49,063 nt of DNA from Bacteroidales bacterium (GCA_024694125.1 JAILKE010000027.1:1-49063); one strand, 5' to 3'. Positions 9,293 through 17,385 are shown, counted from the first letter of the stretch. The notes: a model not told the origin generated them from the sequence alone. Translations and numbers: made by a program.

Positions 9293-10255
9293 TCATTGAT
9301 TTACCTGATTCTGGACCTTACCCTGCTGGAAGGAGCGCAGGTTATCGACCGTGATGCGCATCAATCGCTCGCGTGCCGCCTGGGTAGCCCAGGCTATGTG
9401 GGGCGTGATGTGACAGTTGGACAGACCTATGAGGGGGCTGCCGTCACGTGGAGGCTCCTGGGTGAGCACATCGATGCCGGCTGCATACAGACGTCCCCCG
9501 GCGAGGGCATCGGCCAGGGCCTGTTCATCGACCAGGGGACCACGACCTGTATTGATCAATATGGCCGACGGACGCATCCAACTGAGGCTCTCGCGGTTGA
9601 TGAGGTGACGGGTATCGGCTGTGAGCGGACAATGCAGACTCAGCACGTCACTCTCGGCACAGAGCTGATGGAGGGAGGCAGCACGACGTATGCCCATCGA
9701 TGCCAGTTGCTGGTCACCCTTGCTGCTCAGCGCCAATACCTGCATGCCGAAACTCTGTGCGATGCGCGCCACTGCCTGACCCGTATTGCCCAGTCCGACT
9801 ATACCCATGGTGCGACCGTCCAGCTCGATGAGGGGCTGCAAGGAGAAACTGAAGTCGGGCGCCGTCTGCCATGCTCCGCCGCGCACGGCATCAGCATGAC
9901 GCGCCACGCCATGTGTGATGTGCAGCAGGTGCGCAAAGACCATCTGCGCCACGCTCATCGTGCTGTAGGCTGGGATATTGGTCACCACGATACCACGGCG
10001 ACGGGCTGCATCGACATCGACCACGTTATAACCTGTGGCCAGCACGCCGATGTAACGCAGCTGGGGCAACTGTGCCATCTCGGCGTCACCGATCAGGACC
10101 TTGTTGGTCAGCAGCGCCGTGGCACCCTCACTGCGGCTCAACACCTCGTCCGGTGCTGTCCTATCGTACACTACACACTCTCCCAGGGCCTGCAGTTCGT
10201 TCCAACTGAGGTCGCCTGGATTGGCTGCAAAGCCGTCCAATACTACGATTTTCAT
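9293..10255 (-). CDS. D-2-hydroxyacid dehydrogenase (NAD-dependent, glycerate dehydrogenase-like)
   Basis: The 320-residue protein has the whole D-isomer-specific 2-hydroxyacid dehydrogenase fold. An N-terminal catalytic half (MKIVVLDGFAANPGDLSW) is followed by a Rossmann nucleotide site GIVGLGNTG near residue 150. The catalytic arginine is in INTGRGPLVDE, the glutamate in DVLTQEPP, and the histidine in ITPHIAWAT. Such enzymes reduce 2-keto acids such as hydroxypyruvate or glyoxylate with NAD(P)H. The overall look matches the Bacteroidales proteins usually named glycerate dehydrogenase, but substrate cannot be fixed from motifs. It stands alone between the susC promoter region and a tRNA gene on the same strand. 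Confidence 0.88.
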   Translation of the reverse strand: MKIVVLDGFAANPGDLSWNELQALGECVVYDRTAPDEVLSRSEGATALLTNKVLIGDAEMAQLPQLRYIGVLATGYNVVDVDAARRRGIVVTNIPAYSTMSVAQMVFAHLLHITHGVARHADAVRGGAWQTAPDFSFSLQPLIELDGRTMGIVGLGNTGQAVARIAQSFGMQVLALSSKGDQQLASMGIRRAASLHQLCAESDVLSLHCPLTADTRHLINRESLSWMRPSAILINTGRGPLVDEQALADALAGGRLYAAGIDVLTQEPPRDGSPLIGLSNCHITPHIAWATQAARERLMRITVDNLRSFQQGKVQNQVNQ

Positions 10256-10343
10256 AATTATATCTTTTATGGGTGGTTAGCTCCTATTGATGAACTGCTC
10301 ATCGAACCAAAAAAGCCCCCTACTGTCCGTAAGAGGCTCTGCG

Positions 10344-10432
10344 CGGAAAGGCAGGGATTCGAACCCTGGAAGCAGTGTGACCCGCTTGCCGCATTTCGAG
10401 TGCGGTCCATTCGACCACTCTGGCATCTTTCC
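10344..10432 (-). tRNA. tRNA-Ser(CGA)
   Basis: The minus strand folds as a class II tRNA. The acceptor begins GGAAAGA, the D-arm begins GCCAGAGTGG, the anticodon arm is CCGCA with loop CTCGAAA (anticodon CGA, reading UCG), a long variable arm has an AAGC/GCTT stem, and the T-arm is CAGGG-TTCGAAT-CCCTG. The discriminator is G, as in serine tRNAs, and CCA is not encoded. Position 7-66 is an A-C mismatch at the foot of the acceptor stem, which is slightly unusual. Confidence 0.93.
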
Positions 10433-10469
10433 TCAATGCAAAAACTACGTTATAATGTTCATGCGGGTG

Positions 10470-10503
10470 CAAAGTTATGGAGAAAAATGTTAAGTTGAAC
10501 AAA
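10470..10503 (-). promoter_or_regulatory. Promoter of tRNA-Ser
   Basis: On the minus strand TTTG (10500-10503) is followed after 22 nt by TAACTTTG (10470-10477). This fits the Bacteroidetes primary-sigma pattern TTTG/TAnnTTTG with slightly wide spacing, and lies about 38 nt before the tRNA 5' end. Confidence 0.6.
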
Positions 10504-10552
10504 AAAGTTTATATTTTTCGTAAAAAAATGCTGAATTATGCGAAAAATATTG

Positions 10553-10560
10553 TAATTTTG
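10553..10560 (+). promoter_or_regulatory. Possible -7 box for the 10623 gene pair
   Basis: TAATTTTG matches TAnnTTTG and lies 62 nt upstream of the ATG at 10623. No clear -33 TTTG is present at the usual distance, so this is a weak call. Confidence 0.4.
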
Positions 10561-10622
10561 CGGCAAGTTATTAGTACGGACTGACCATCTTAAGCAATTC
10601 CTAATCAAAAATATACCCAATT

Positions 10623-11195
10623 ATGCATCATTTCATCAGTGCTTTGCTCCGCGGAGCATACGCCTTAGGATTCGGTTTCATACTGCTGTTCCATACAGCG
10701 GACATCATCAACTATATTCCACAACTGCTGGGCGGTCTGCTCATGCTCGAGACCATTGCCCAACTGCTCGAACTCTTCGTGCTCAAGATCAAGACGCACG
10801 TGGGCGGCGGGTACTTCATCGTCCCTGTGCTGATCCTGCTGTACAGCCTCTTCCTGATCTTCTGCTGCGACTCGGAGATAACGGACAATACAACGGTGCG
10901 TGAGGCCTTCATGCCTGCTCACGGATTCAGCTACACCACCTTCGAACTGCAGCTGGGCGGCGCCTGCTTCATCGCCTTCCTCATCTCGGAGATAGTCATC
11001 ATGATCCGCTTCATGAAACCGCTCTTCATGCCGGAGAAGTTCGCCGAGGAGGAACGTATCCGCAAGGAGACTGCCCGCATCAAGGCCGAAGAGGAGGCTG
11101 CTCAACTCAAGGCCCAGGACAAAAAAACATCCAAGAACGACGCCCAGCACGTCACCACAGCCACTGACGCCAACGCCAAAGAGTCTGCTCAATGA
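10623..11195 (+). CDS. Uncharacterised small integral membrane protein with charged C-terminal tail
   Basis: I do not recognise this 190-residue protein. It has about four hydrophobic segments (near residues 8-28, 32-56, 65-84 and 107-130). A basic/acidic tail follows from residue 140 (EEERIRKETARIKAEEEAAQ), predicted to be helical and probably coiled coil. The last codons overlap the next gene in an ATGA junction (ATG at 11192), so the two are translationally coupled. That next gene encodes an exported protein, so the pair may form an envelope complex; this is inference from arrangement only. Confidence 0.8.
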   Translation: MHHFISALLRGAYALGFGFILLFHTADIINYIPQLLGGLLMLETIAQLLELFVLKIKTHVGGGYFIVPVLILLYSLFLIFCCDSEITDNTTVREAFMPAHGFSYTTFELQLGGACFIAFLISEIVIMIRFMKPLFMPEKFAEEERIRKETARIKAEEEAAQLKAQDKKTSKNDAQHVTTATDANAKESAQ

Positions 11196-12250
11196 GATTA
11201 AGTCTGCTCACCTCTATCCTGTTGTGGCTATGTGCCACGATGCTCTCATCGCAAACGACGCACCGTCTGCAGGTGCTGGAGTACGATGGGACGGAACAAC
11301 GTAAGCCTCTGGCTCACGTACAGGTGCAGGTGAGGGACGCCCCATCGACATCGACCGACCGGAACGGCATGTGCAGACTCGACTTCCGCACTGCCCATCC
11401 GGGCGACCGCGTCTATGTGCGCCGCATAGCCAAACAGGGCTATGTCATCCTGGACAACGAGATAATTGACCACTGGTACCTGCCTTCGGACGACAGTCCC
11501 ATCGTCATCGTGATGTGCCGCACTGAACTGCTGCAACACATCGAACAACAATACCTGTCCGCCCTGACCAGCCGCCAGGACCAGTCGCTGCAGGAGGCGG
11601 AGAGACTCCTCAAACAACGCCACGAGGAGGGTGCCATCAGCCAGAAGGAGTACGAGGCTCAACTGGTCAAGCTGTACGACGAATATGAACGCCAACTGAA
11701 CGACATAACGAACTATATCCACCGCTTCACGCACATCGACCTGTCGGCCATGAACCACCAGGAGAAACAGGTGGTGGAATATATCAAACAGGGTGACCTG
11801 CAACACGCCATCGAGTGCTACCGCGCGATGGATGCCCTGCGCCTGTACGAACGCAAGGCTCAGGAACTGCAACGCCTGTCCCACGCCGACTCGCTCATCA
11901 CGGCTCACCTCTCCATGCAGCAGCTGACGCAACGCCGCATCGTCGCTTCGGTAGTCCGCCACTTGAGCCTGCAGTACCACACTGCCCGCTCTCTCATGGT
12001 TCAGGACCAACTACCCAAAGCGCACTCTATAGCTGCCTCCGCCTATGCTATTGCCGACAGCATCAACTCGCTGATGCCCGACTCCCTGCGCCGGGAACCT
12101 ATCTTTGTCAGCAAGCCCGCTGATGCCACTACGGACGCGCCTGCTGGCTCGAATACCAACATGCAGACTGATTCTACCCAGACTGACTTTGCGACGATTC
12201 TGGAGCAAATCAAGAACTTGTACTCCGAACTTGACTCAACCAAATACTAG
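11192..12250 (+). CDS. Exported protein with carboxypeptidase-regulatory-like domain and helical region (paralogue of 12917-14689)
   Basis: This 352-residue protein starts with a signal peptide (MRLSLLTSILLWLCATMLSSQ). A beta-sandwich stretch at about residues 25-110 resembles CarboxypepD-regulatory domains: YDGTEQRKPLAHVQVQV, then STDRNGMCRLDF, then GDRVYVRRI. A long charged helical region follows at 115-250 (for example LLKQRHEEGAISQKEYEAQL). The C-terminal 60 residues are low-complexity, Thr/Asp-rich. The first 230 residues align motif by motif with the convergent gene at 12917-14689, but the TPR half of that protein is missing. It overlaps the upstream membrane-protein gene by four bases. 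Its role is unknown. The stop codon lies in the TACTAGAATTA motif that recurs in the downstream repeat. Confidence 0.82.
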   Translation: MRLSLLTSILLWLCATMLSSQTTHRLQVLEYDGTEQRKPLAHVQVQVRDAPSTSTDRNGMCRLDFRTAHPGDRVYVRRIAKQGYVILDNEIIDHWYLPSDDSPIVIVMCRTELLQHIEQQYLSALTSRQDQSLQEAERLLKQRHEEGAISQKEYEAQLVKLYDEYERQLNDITNYIHRFTHIDLSAMNHQEKQVVEYIKQGDLQHAIECYRAMDALRLYERKAQELQRLSHADSLITAHLSMQQLTQRRIVASVVRHLSLQYHTARSLMVQDQLPKAHSIAASAYAIADSINSLMPDSLRREPIFVSKPADATTDAPAGSNTNMQTDSTQTDFATILEQIKNLYSELDSTKY

Positions 12251-12408
12251 AATTATATAATTTTACTAGAATTAGGGGAATTAAATATTTTACTAGAATT
12301 AGAGAATTATAAGAATTTCTATAATCACCGAATTACGGGAATTATAAATCTACTAGAATTAGAGAATTATAAGAATTTTATAATCACCGAATTAAACGAA
12401 TTAATACA
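12245..12408. repeat. AT-rich tandem repeat, 60-bp unit
   Basis: Two near-identical units of about 60 bp start at 12291 and 12351 (each TACTAGAATTAGAGAATTAT, then AAGAATTT and TATAATCACCGAATTA). They are preceded by shortened copies of TACTAGAATTA at 12245 and 12264. The first copy contains the stop codon of the upstream gene. No coding content is seen. Confidence 0.85.
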
Positions 12409-12519
12409 AAATTTTCGTTCAATTCGTTTCAATCACTTCATTCAAATCCAAAAATATTAAACGAATTTCCTCGAACCAATTAACTGGTTTGAGCCTGCGT
12501 TTATGTTATGATTGGATGG

Positions 12520-12608
12520 GCGCGCCCCGAAGGGGCAACACCTCATATCCCAGGGCAACACACTGGGTAACAGCACATTAAGTGGAGGACATCCTGTAAG
12601 GTCAGCGC
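12520..12608. repeat. Short GC-rich hairpin repeat of the 'GCCCCGAAGGGGC' kind
   Basis: Inside an AT-rich spacer sits a GC-rich patch with a small hairpin GCCCC-GAA-GGGGC, followed by CAACAC and a second hairpin CCCAG...CTGGG. I recall similar stretches in other gut Bacteroidetes intergenic regions, but cannot check. The rest of the gap from 12409 to 12777 holds nothing I can identify. Confidence 0.5.
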
Positions 12609-12777
12609 CAAAATCAATATGATTCCACCATAAATTGAACATTACATTAATCCCCCAAAACCTTAATCTTTAACTAACCTCCATTAAACATTAAACCTTA
12701 AACATTTAACGACCATAAACATTACCAACTTTAACCCTACTATTACGCGTACTCCATAGTAAGTCGAGAGTAAGTGA

Positions 12778-12823
12778 AGCGTAAGTGCAGAGTAAGTGAA
12801 ATGACTTACTCTGCACTTACGCT
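12778..12823. terminator. Perfect 20-bp hairpin between convergent genes
   Basis: The arms 12778-12797 and 12804-12823 are exact reverse complements with a six-base loop (GAAATG). The arm sequence GTAAGTGCAGAGTAAGT also occurs in degenerate direct copies just upstream (12758-12776). It lies between two convergent genes, so a shared transcription barrier is plausible. There is no T-tract on either side, so a classical terminator is uncertain. Confidence 0.6.
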
Positions 12824-12916
12824 GAAGCATCGCTGACCCTTCGCAGAAGATTACGGCAACGATGGAATATAAATGGGAGAAAAATGGAACAAAAATGATG
12901 GGAACAACGGAGAAAA

Positions 12917-14689
12917 CTACCGTTCGCTCGGGTCCAATTCCTTCCGTTCAAGGTGCAACATCTCATTGACCTTGACGATGGAATCGTTGTTGTAGCGGAT
13001 GCGGGTGATGGCACGTTGGTCATCCGGACGAATCATCAGGAAGCGGCCATACTCCTGGTTGGAACGCTTGTAGTAGTTGACAGCCTCAGTGTAGCGAGCA
13101 CTGTTCATGCAGGCCTCCGCCATGTCGCAGTAGAGATCGGCCAGGTAACGCAGGTAGGCATCGGGATTGTGCGCCATGGCAGCCTGATAGAGCGTATCGG
13201 CCAGAAAGAGATTGCGCATGGCATCGGTATAATGGTCGCCGCCCATACGGACATAGTCAGCACCCAGATGCTGGTAGCTGTAGGCCATCATGGCGGAGTA
13301 GTGACGGGGCTTGCGCATATAGATGCGGCGCATGATGGAGATGGCATCGCGATGGGCCTGCAGCGCCTCGGTGAAACGATCCATGAAGGACTGGACGTAG
13401 CCGATGAAGATGGTCGAACGGACCAGGTCCAGATAGGACGAGGCAGAAAGACTGTCCTGCTCCAGTACCTGCTGGTAACAGTCACGGCTGCGCTCGAAGT
13501 ACTTGATGCTACGTTCGTAATCCAGGTCCATACGGGCTATATGACCCAGATGATACATCGCCAATCCCTCCAACTTCGGTTTGCCGAAACCGCAATCGGC
13601 CAGGGCAACAGCCTCCTGCAGTACTCGCTCGGCCTCCTCGGACCGATACAACATGCGCAGGCAGGCGCCCTTGCGGACCAGAGCCTCGTACAACATCGTC
13701 GAATCACGGCCGGCATGACGGCACAACATATCGAAAGCCTGGAGTGCATCCTTGTAGTACAACTGGCTATAGCACAACTTGCCATAACGATAGAGCGCCT
13801 GGGCATAGGTGGTATCAGCATAGGCGGCACTGCGCAACAGGGAGATGGCCTTGGCATAATTGTCCTTGCCTCCCACCAGACGAAGCAGTTCCTCCTGTCG
13901 AGACAACACACTGAACATGCTGTCGCGCTCCACCTGGTGTACAGATATCTCGTGGTGCAGGGACTGGTAGGTCTGTCGCTCCTGCTCAATGTGCCAGGCC
14001 TGTTCGCAAATCTTGCCGATGAGGTTCTGATTGTTGTAGAGCTCAATCGCCTCGTGGTACTTGCCCTTGCTGATCAGACGGACTATGCGGCGCTCCTCCT
14101 CACTGAGGGTACTGACATCCACACGGGCAAAGCGGGCAACAAACTCCTCCGCACGGTCCAAACGGCTCTCGTAGTCGCTCTTGACTTCTTGTAATTTCTT
14201 GTAGTATTCGCTCGAGGTAAGTGAACCATTCTTGAACTGTACCTTCAGTTCGCGCTCCTGCCGCGCCTCCTGCGACTTGAAGTGCTTGGACGCAGCCACA
14301 TAGTACATGCGGCGAGCCTTCTCCTGCTGCTTGTCATTGGACATCACTATGGTGAGGAGATAGTCACCCTCGGCAGGTATGACCATGGCATCCACGGCTT
14401 CCTGATTGAGCACGCTGTAACCAGCCTTGTAGATGCGGCGGAAACGTATGCGGTCGCCCTGCTTGAGCACGCGAAAATTCAGGCGGAAGTAACCGTTGCG
14501 GTCTGTCACCGTCGAACCGGCGCCCAGGGCCTGTACCTCGACTCCAGCCAGGGGCTTGCGCTTCTCGGTTCCATCGAAGCAGCACACCTGCCCCACCAGA
14601 ACGGCTTGGGCGTGCAGGACGCCCACATCCCCCAACAGGGGAAGCAGTAAAAGGGTAAGCAGAATAGTTAAATAGTATCCTTGTCTCAT
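12917..14689 (-). CDS. Exported TPR protein with carboxypeptidase-regulatory-like domain
   Basis: The 590-residue protein has a signal peptide (MRQGYYLTILLTLLLLPLLGDVGVLHAQ). A CarboxypepD-regulatory-like domain covers about residues 30-115 (FDGTEKRKPLAGVEVQAL, TVTDRNGYFRLNF, QGDRIRFRRIYKAGY). A charged helical linker follows (120-220), then about 330 residues of TPR-like helical pairs (for example ALYRYGKLCYSQLYYKDALQAFDML and MYHLGHIARMDLDYERSIKYFERS). TPRs are protein-binding scaffolds, here outside the cytoplasm. It begins 33 nt after the uvrC stop on the same strand and is probably transcribed with uvrC. Its N-terminal 230 residues are paralogous to the protein at 11192-12250. Function is unknown. 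Confidence 0.85.
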   Translation of the reverse strand: MRQGYYLTILLTLLLLPLLGDVGVLHAQAVLVGQVCCFDGTEKRKPLAGVEVQALGAGSTVTDRNGYFRLNFRVLKQGDRIRFRRIYKAGYSVLNQEAVDAMVIPAEGDYLLTIVMSNDKQQEKARRMYYVAASKHFKSQEARQERELKVQFKNGSLTSSEYYKKLQEVKSDYESRLDRAEEFVARFARVDVSTLSEEERRIVRLISKGKYHEAIELYNNQNLIGKICEQAWHIEQERQTYQSLHHEISVHQVERDSMFSVLSRQEELLRLVGGKDNYAKAISLLRSAAYADTTYAQALYRYGKLCYSQLYYKDALQAFDMLCRHAGRDSTMLYEALVRKGACLRMLYRSEEAERVLQEAVALADCGFGKPKLEGLAMYHLGHIARMDLDYERSIKYFERSRDCYQQVLEQDSLSASSYLDLVRSTIFIGYVQSFMDRFTEALQAHRDAISIMRRIYMRKPRHYSAMMAYSYQHLGADYVRMGGDHYTDAMRNLFLADTLYQAAMAHNPDAYLRYLADLYCDMAEACMNSARYTEAVNYYKRSNQEYGRFLMIRPDDQRAITRIRYNNDSIVKVNEMLHLERKELDPSER

Positions 14690-14721
14690 AGCATAGGGGT
14701 GTTAGATCGGTTACAGGGATT

Positions 14722-16680
14722 TCACGGTTTAGATTGTGTTTCATGTGAAACACCGAAATATTGCTGCAACTGCGCCGCCTTGGCAGGACCTACGACAGCA
14801 GCAATCTCTTCGGCAGATGCCTCCAGCATGCGCTTGACGCTCTTGAATGCCTGGAGCAAAGCCTGCTTGCTCTTGGGGCCAATGCCTGGCACATCGTCCA
14901 GCGCAGAATGAATCTGGCTCTTGCTTCGCTTCTGCCTATGGAAGGTGATAGCAAAGCGGTGGACTTCGTCCTGTATGCGTTCCAGCAGATGGAACAGGTT
15001 AGATCCTGTCTTGACATCCACGGCCAGCGGAGGATCACCGAACAACATCTGGCGCGTGCGGTGATGGCCATCCTTGACCAGACCACCTACTGCAATCTGC
15101 AACTTTTCGTGAATCTCGTGCATCTTGTCTGCCGAGATTTCACCGGACAGACTGCGTTGCAGATACTGCCCTTCCAGGTCCGTCAGGGCCTGCTTGATGA
15201 CGTTCATCTGCCCCACTCCACCATCGGCCAAGATAAGGTCCGGCAGAGGCAACATTTCGTCTATGACGCGACGATAACGGCGCATTACCACCTCGTGCAT
15301 GGAAGCATAGTCATCCGGACCATCCACAGTCTGGATGTTGAACTTGCGGTACTGCTGCTTGTCGGATTTGCCGTTGGTGAAGACCACGCACGAGGCGACA
15401 GGATCCGATCCGGATATATTGGAGTTGTCGAAACTCTCTATGCGCATGGGCAACTTGGGCAGTCCCAACTGACGCTGTATCTCGGTCAACAGACGGACCT
15501 GTCGTTGCTCGGGATTGAGTTTGTCAGCCTTCTTCAACTGGTCGATGCGATACTGACGACAGTTCTTCTCGGCCAACTCCAGCAACTTGCGTTTGTCTCC
15601 TCGCTGCGGGATGAAGGTGGTATAACCTGCCGGAACCATGGCGGGTTCAAAGGGAACGATCAACTCGCGTTCCTTGCCACCTGTGGGTGCGGCATCGGAC
15701 AGTGCATCGACATCCTCCGTACGTTGCCGGAATCGCTCCAGCAACTCCTCGATACCGAGCGCCAGTACATCTTCCCGGGGCTCGTCTATCTGCTTGCGAT
15801 ACTCGATGGTATAGCTCTGTATGATGGCGCCCTGCACGATGTGGAAGAACGATACGATGGCGGAATTGTCCTCCTCATCGTAGGCAAAGACATCCACATC
15901 ACTGATGGTGGATGGAACGATGTTGCTGCGCACTCGGTAGCCCTCTATCCGCTCGTAACGTTCCTTGAGCCGCTGCGCCTCCTCGAACCTCATTTCGGCT
16001 GCTGCCTGCATCATCATATCGTACAGACGTTGGCATAGATCGGCTGTATGACCGCGCAGGATCTGCTTGATTTCCTCGATTCCATCCTGGTATGCTTCAC
16101 GTGAAACAGCGCCAATACAGGGGCCCAGACACTTCTTGATATGGTACTTGAGGCACACTTTGTAGCCCTTGTCTATCATCGTCTGCTGGAGATTGAGACT
16201 GCAGGTACGGACGTGATAGATCTGCTCGAACAGTTCGATGAGCACCTTAGCTACCGTCAAATTAGTGTAGGGACCGAAGTAATGGGAACCATCCTTGACC
16301 AACGTGCGGGTCAGATAGACTCGCGGGAAAGCCTCATTGCGCACGCATATCCAGGGGTAGGTCTTGCCGTCCTTGAGCAAGACGTTATACTTGGGCTGGT
16401 GCGCCTTGATCATTCGGTTCTCCAGGTTCAGGGCATCGGTCTCGGTATTGACCACGATATACTTCAGGTCATATATCTGACGGACCAGATTGGCGGTGCG
16501 CCGGCTCTCGTGCTCCTTGGTAAAATAGCTAGACACACGGCGCTTCAGGTTCTTCGCCTTGCCCACATAGATGATGGTACCCTCGGCATCCAAGTATCTA
16601 TAGACGCCGGGGCAATCGGGCATCAGATTGACTATGCCCATCAAATAATCATATCGTGGATTTTGTTTGGCTTGAACCAT
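14722..16680 (-). CDS. uvrC: UvrC, excinuclease ABC subunit C
   Basis: The 652-residue protein makes the dual incisions of nucleotide excision repair on UvrB-marked DNA. The N-terminal GIY-YIG nuclease domain is visible as CPGVYRYLDAEGTIIYVGKAKNLKRRV (residues 24-50), with the NVLLKDGKTYPW region next. The cysteine cluster CLKYHIKKCLGPCIG is near 180. The UVR motif (MRFEEAQRLKERYERI) is near 235. The RNase H-like C-terminal nuclease has IESFDNSNISG and LILADGGVGQMN, and a helix-hairpin-helix pair ends the protein (VPGIGPKSKQALLQAF). Length fits the family. Two parS-like palindromes lie inside the gene, at its 3' end and near codon 195, translated as V-S-[HR]-E. Confidence 0.97.
   Translation of the reverse strand: MVQAKQNPRYDYLMGIVNLMPDCPGVYRYLDAEGTIIYVGKAKNLKRRVSSYFTKEHESRRTANLVRQIYDLKYIVVNTETDALNLENRMIKAHQPKYNVLLKDGKTYPWICVRNEAFPRVYLTRTLVKDGSHYFGPYTNLTVAKVLIELFEQIYHVRTCSLNLQQTMIDKGYKVCLKYHIKKCLGPCIGAVSREAYQDGIEEIKQILRGHTADLCQRLYDMMMQAAAEMRFEEAQRLKERYERIEGYRVRSNIVPSTISDVDVFAYDEEDNSAIVSFFHIVQGAIIQSYTIEYRKQIDEPREDVLALGIEELLERFRQRTEDVDALSDAAPTGGKERELIVPFEPAMVPAGYTTFIPQRGDKRKLLELAEKNCRQYRIDQLKKADKLNPEQRQVRLLTEIQRQLGLPKLPMRIESFDNSNISGSDPVASCVVFTNGKSDKQQYRKFNIQTVDGPDDYASMHEVVMRRYRRVIDEMLPLPDLILADGGVGQMNVIKQALTDLEGQYLQRSLSGEISADKMHEIHEKLQIAVGGLVKDGHHRTRQMLFGDPPLAVDVKTGSNLFHLLERIQDEVHRFAITFHRQKRSKSQIHSALDDVPGIGPKSKQALLQAFKSVKRMLEASAEEIAAVVGPAKAAQLQQYFGVSHETQSKP
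14737..14752. promoter_or_regulatory. parS-like site 1 (in uvrC 3' end)
   Basis: TGTTTCATGTGAAACA differs at one base from the ParB-binding consensus TGTTTCACGTGAAACA. It encodes G-V-S-H-E-T at the end of UvrC. Confidence 0.75.
16093..16108. promoter_or_regulatory. parS-like site 2 (inside uvrC)
   Basis: TGCTTCACGTGAAACA keeps the central TTCACGTGAA and differs from the parS consensus at one base (position 3). It encodes A-V-S-R-E-A in UvrC. Confidence 0.75.
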
Positions 16681-16681
16681 A

Positions 16682-16844
16682 GGACTCTCCCCAACCCTCC
16701 CTATGAGGGAGGAAGAATTAATAAATACAACTGTGGGACGTTAACCTAAAGTTTCACATGAAACACTACCATAAGAGTTATATTTGAACCACTAATTCAA
16801 AATAACAATTCTCCCTCCCTCATAGGGAGGGCCGGGGAGAGTCC
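16682..16844. repeat. Inverted-repeat pair filling the uvrC-apt gap
   Basis: Arms 16682-16712 and 16814-16844 are reverse complements at 29 of 31 positions (GGACTCTCCCC, two variable bases, then CCCTCCCTATGAGGGAGG). Each arm also contains its own small palindrome CCTCCCTATGAGGGAGG. The pair fills almost the whole intergenic space and encloses parS-like site 3. A related palindrome (CTCCCTCCCTTAAAGGGAGG) lies at about 19471-19490, between mnmG and ybeY. Structure resembles a small non-autonomous element (MITE). Confidence 0.8.
16750..16765. promoter_or_regulatory. parS-like site 3 (intergenic, uvrC-apt)
   Basis: AGTTTCACATGAAACA differs from the parS consensus at two bases. It lies between the arms of an inverted repeat, upstream of uvrC. 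Confidence 0.65.
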
Positions 16845-16851
16845 CCTCCTC

Positions 16852-17385
16852 TTACTCCCCCTTATACGTGACCGGGCAGTAGATATCGGTGCCAGCTGGG
16901 AAGACTTCGCGACCCTTCAGGTCCACCAGCTCGATGATGCAGTTGATATATACCTTCTTCACGCCGAGCTTCTGGCACAGGTCATAGGCTGCCTTCATCG
17001 TGCCACCCGTGGCCATCAGGTCATCGTGGATAAGCACGATATCATCGGGCGACAGGGCATCCTTGTGAATCTCGATACAGTCGGTACCATACTCGAGCTG
17101 GTACTCCTGACGGATGGTCTCGGCTGGCAACTTACCTGGCTTGCGGATAGTGACGAAACCGGCATTGATGTTGTTGGCTACGATTGGGCCCAGGATGAAG
17201 CCGCGGCTCTCGATGCCGAGCACCTTGGTAATGCCAAGTCCGGTATAGTAACCTGTCAGGCCGTTGGCCAACTCACGAAGGCATGCTGGATTCTTGAGCA
17301 CCGTAGTGATGTCACGAAACATGATGCCTTTCTTTGGGAAGTCAGGAATAGTCCTGAGATTCTCCTTGATTAAGTCTATATTCAT
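16852..17385 (-). CDS. apt: Adenine phosphoribosyltransferase
   Basis: The 177-residue enzyme salvages adenine with PRPP to give AMP. The PRPP-binding signature is VLIHDDLMATGGTMKAA (about 124-140); the usual pair of acidic residues is present (DD). The N-terminus MNIDLIKENLRTIPDFPKKGIMFRDIT is typical of Apt, and IESRGFILG matches the adenine pocket loop. I start at 17385 because this ATG begins the conserved N-terminus; an in-frame ATG at 17439 would add 18 unrelated residues (MGPFNPLTPSHRIFIYL). The gene lies between mnmG and uvrC on the same strand, but gaps of 170 nt on each side argue against tight operon coupling. Confidence 0.95.
   Translation of the reverse strand: MNIDLIKENLRTIPDFPKKGIMFRDITTVLKNPACLRELANGLTGYYTGLGITKVLGIESRGFILGPIVANNINAGFVTIRKPGKLPAETIRQEYQLEYGTDCIEIHKDALSPDDIVLIHDDLMATGGTMKAAYDLCQKLGVKKVYINCIIELVDLKGREVFPAGTDIYCPVTYKGE

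Noticed and set aside
9438-9455. Extra parS-like site around TCACGTGGA
   Set aside because: Only the central six to eight bases match; the flanking TTT/AAA arms are missing.
9296-10498. 400-codon plus-strand frame opposite the hydroxyacid dehydrogenase and through tRNA-Ser
   Set aside because: It runs straight through a tRNA gene and antisense to a motif-rich enzyme; shadow frame.
12953-16038. Long plus-strand frames (413 and 425 codons) opposite the TPR gene and uvrC
   Set aside because: Antisense to genes with strong family motifs; no ribosome site or domain.
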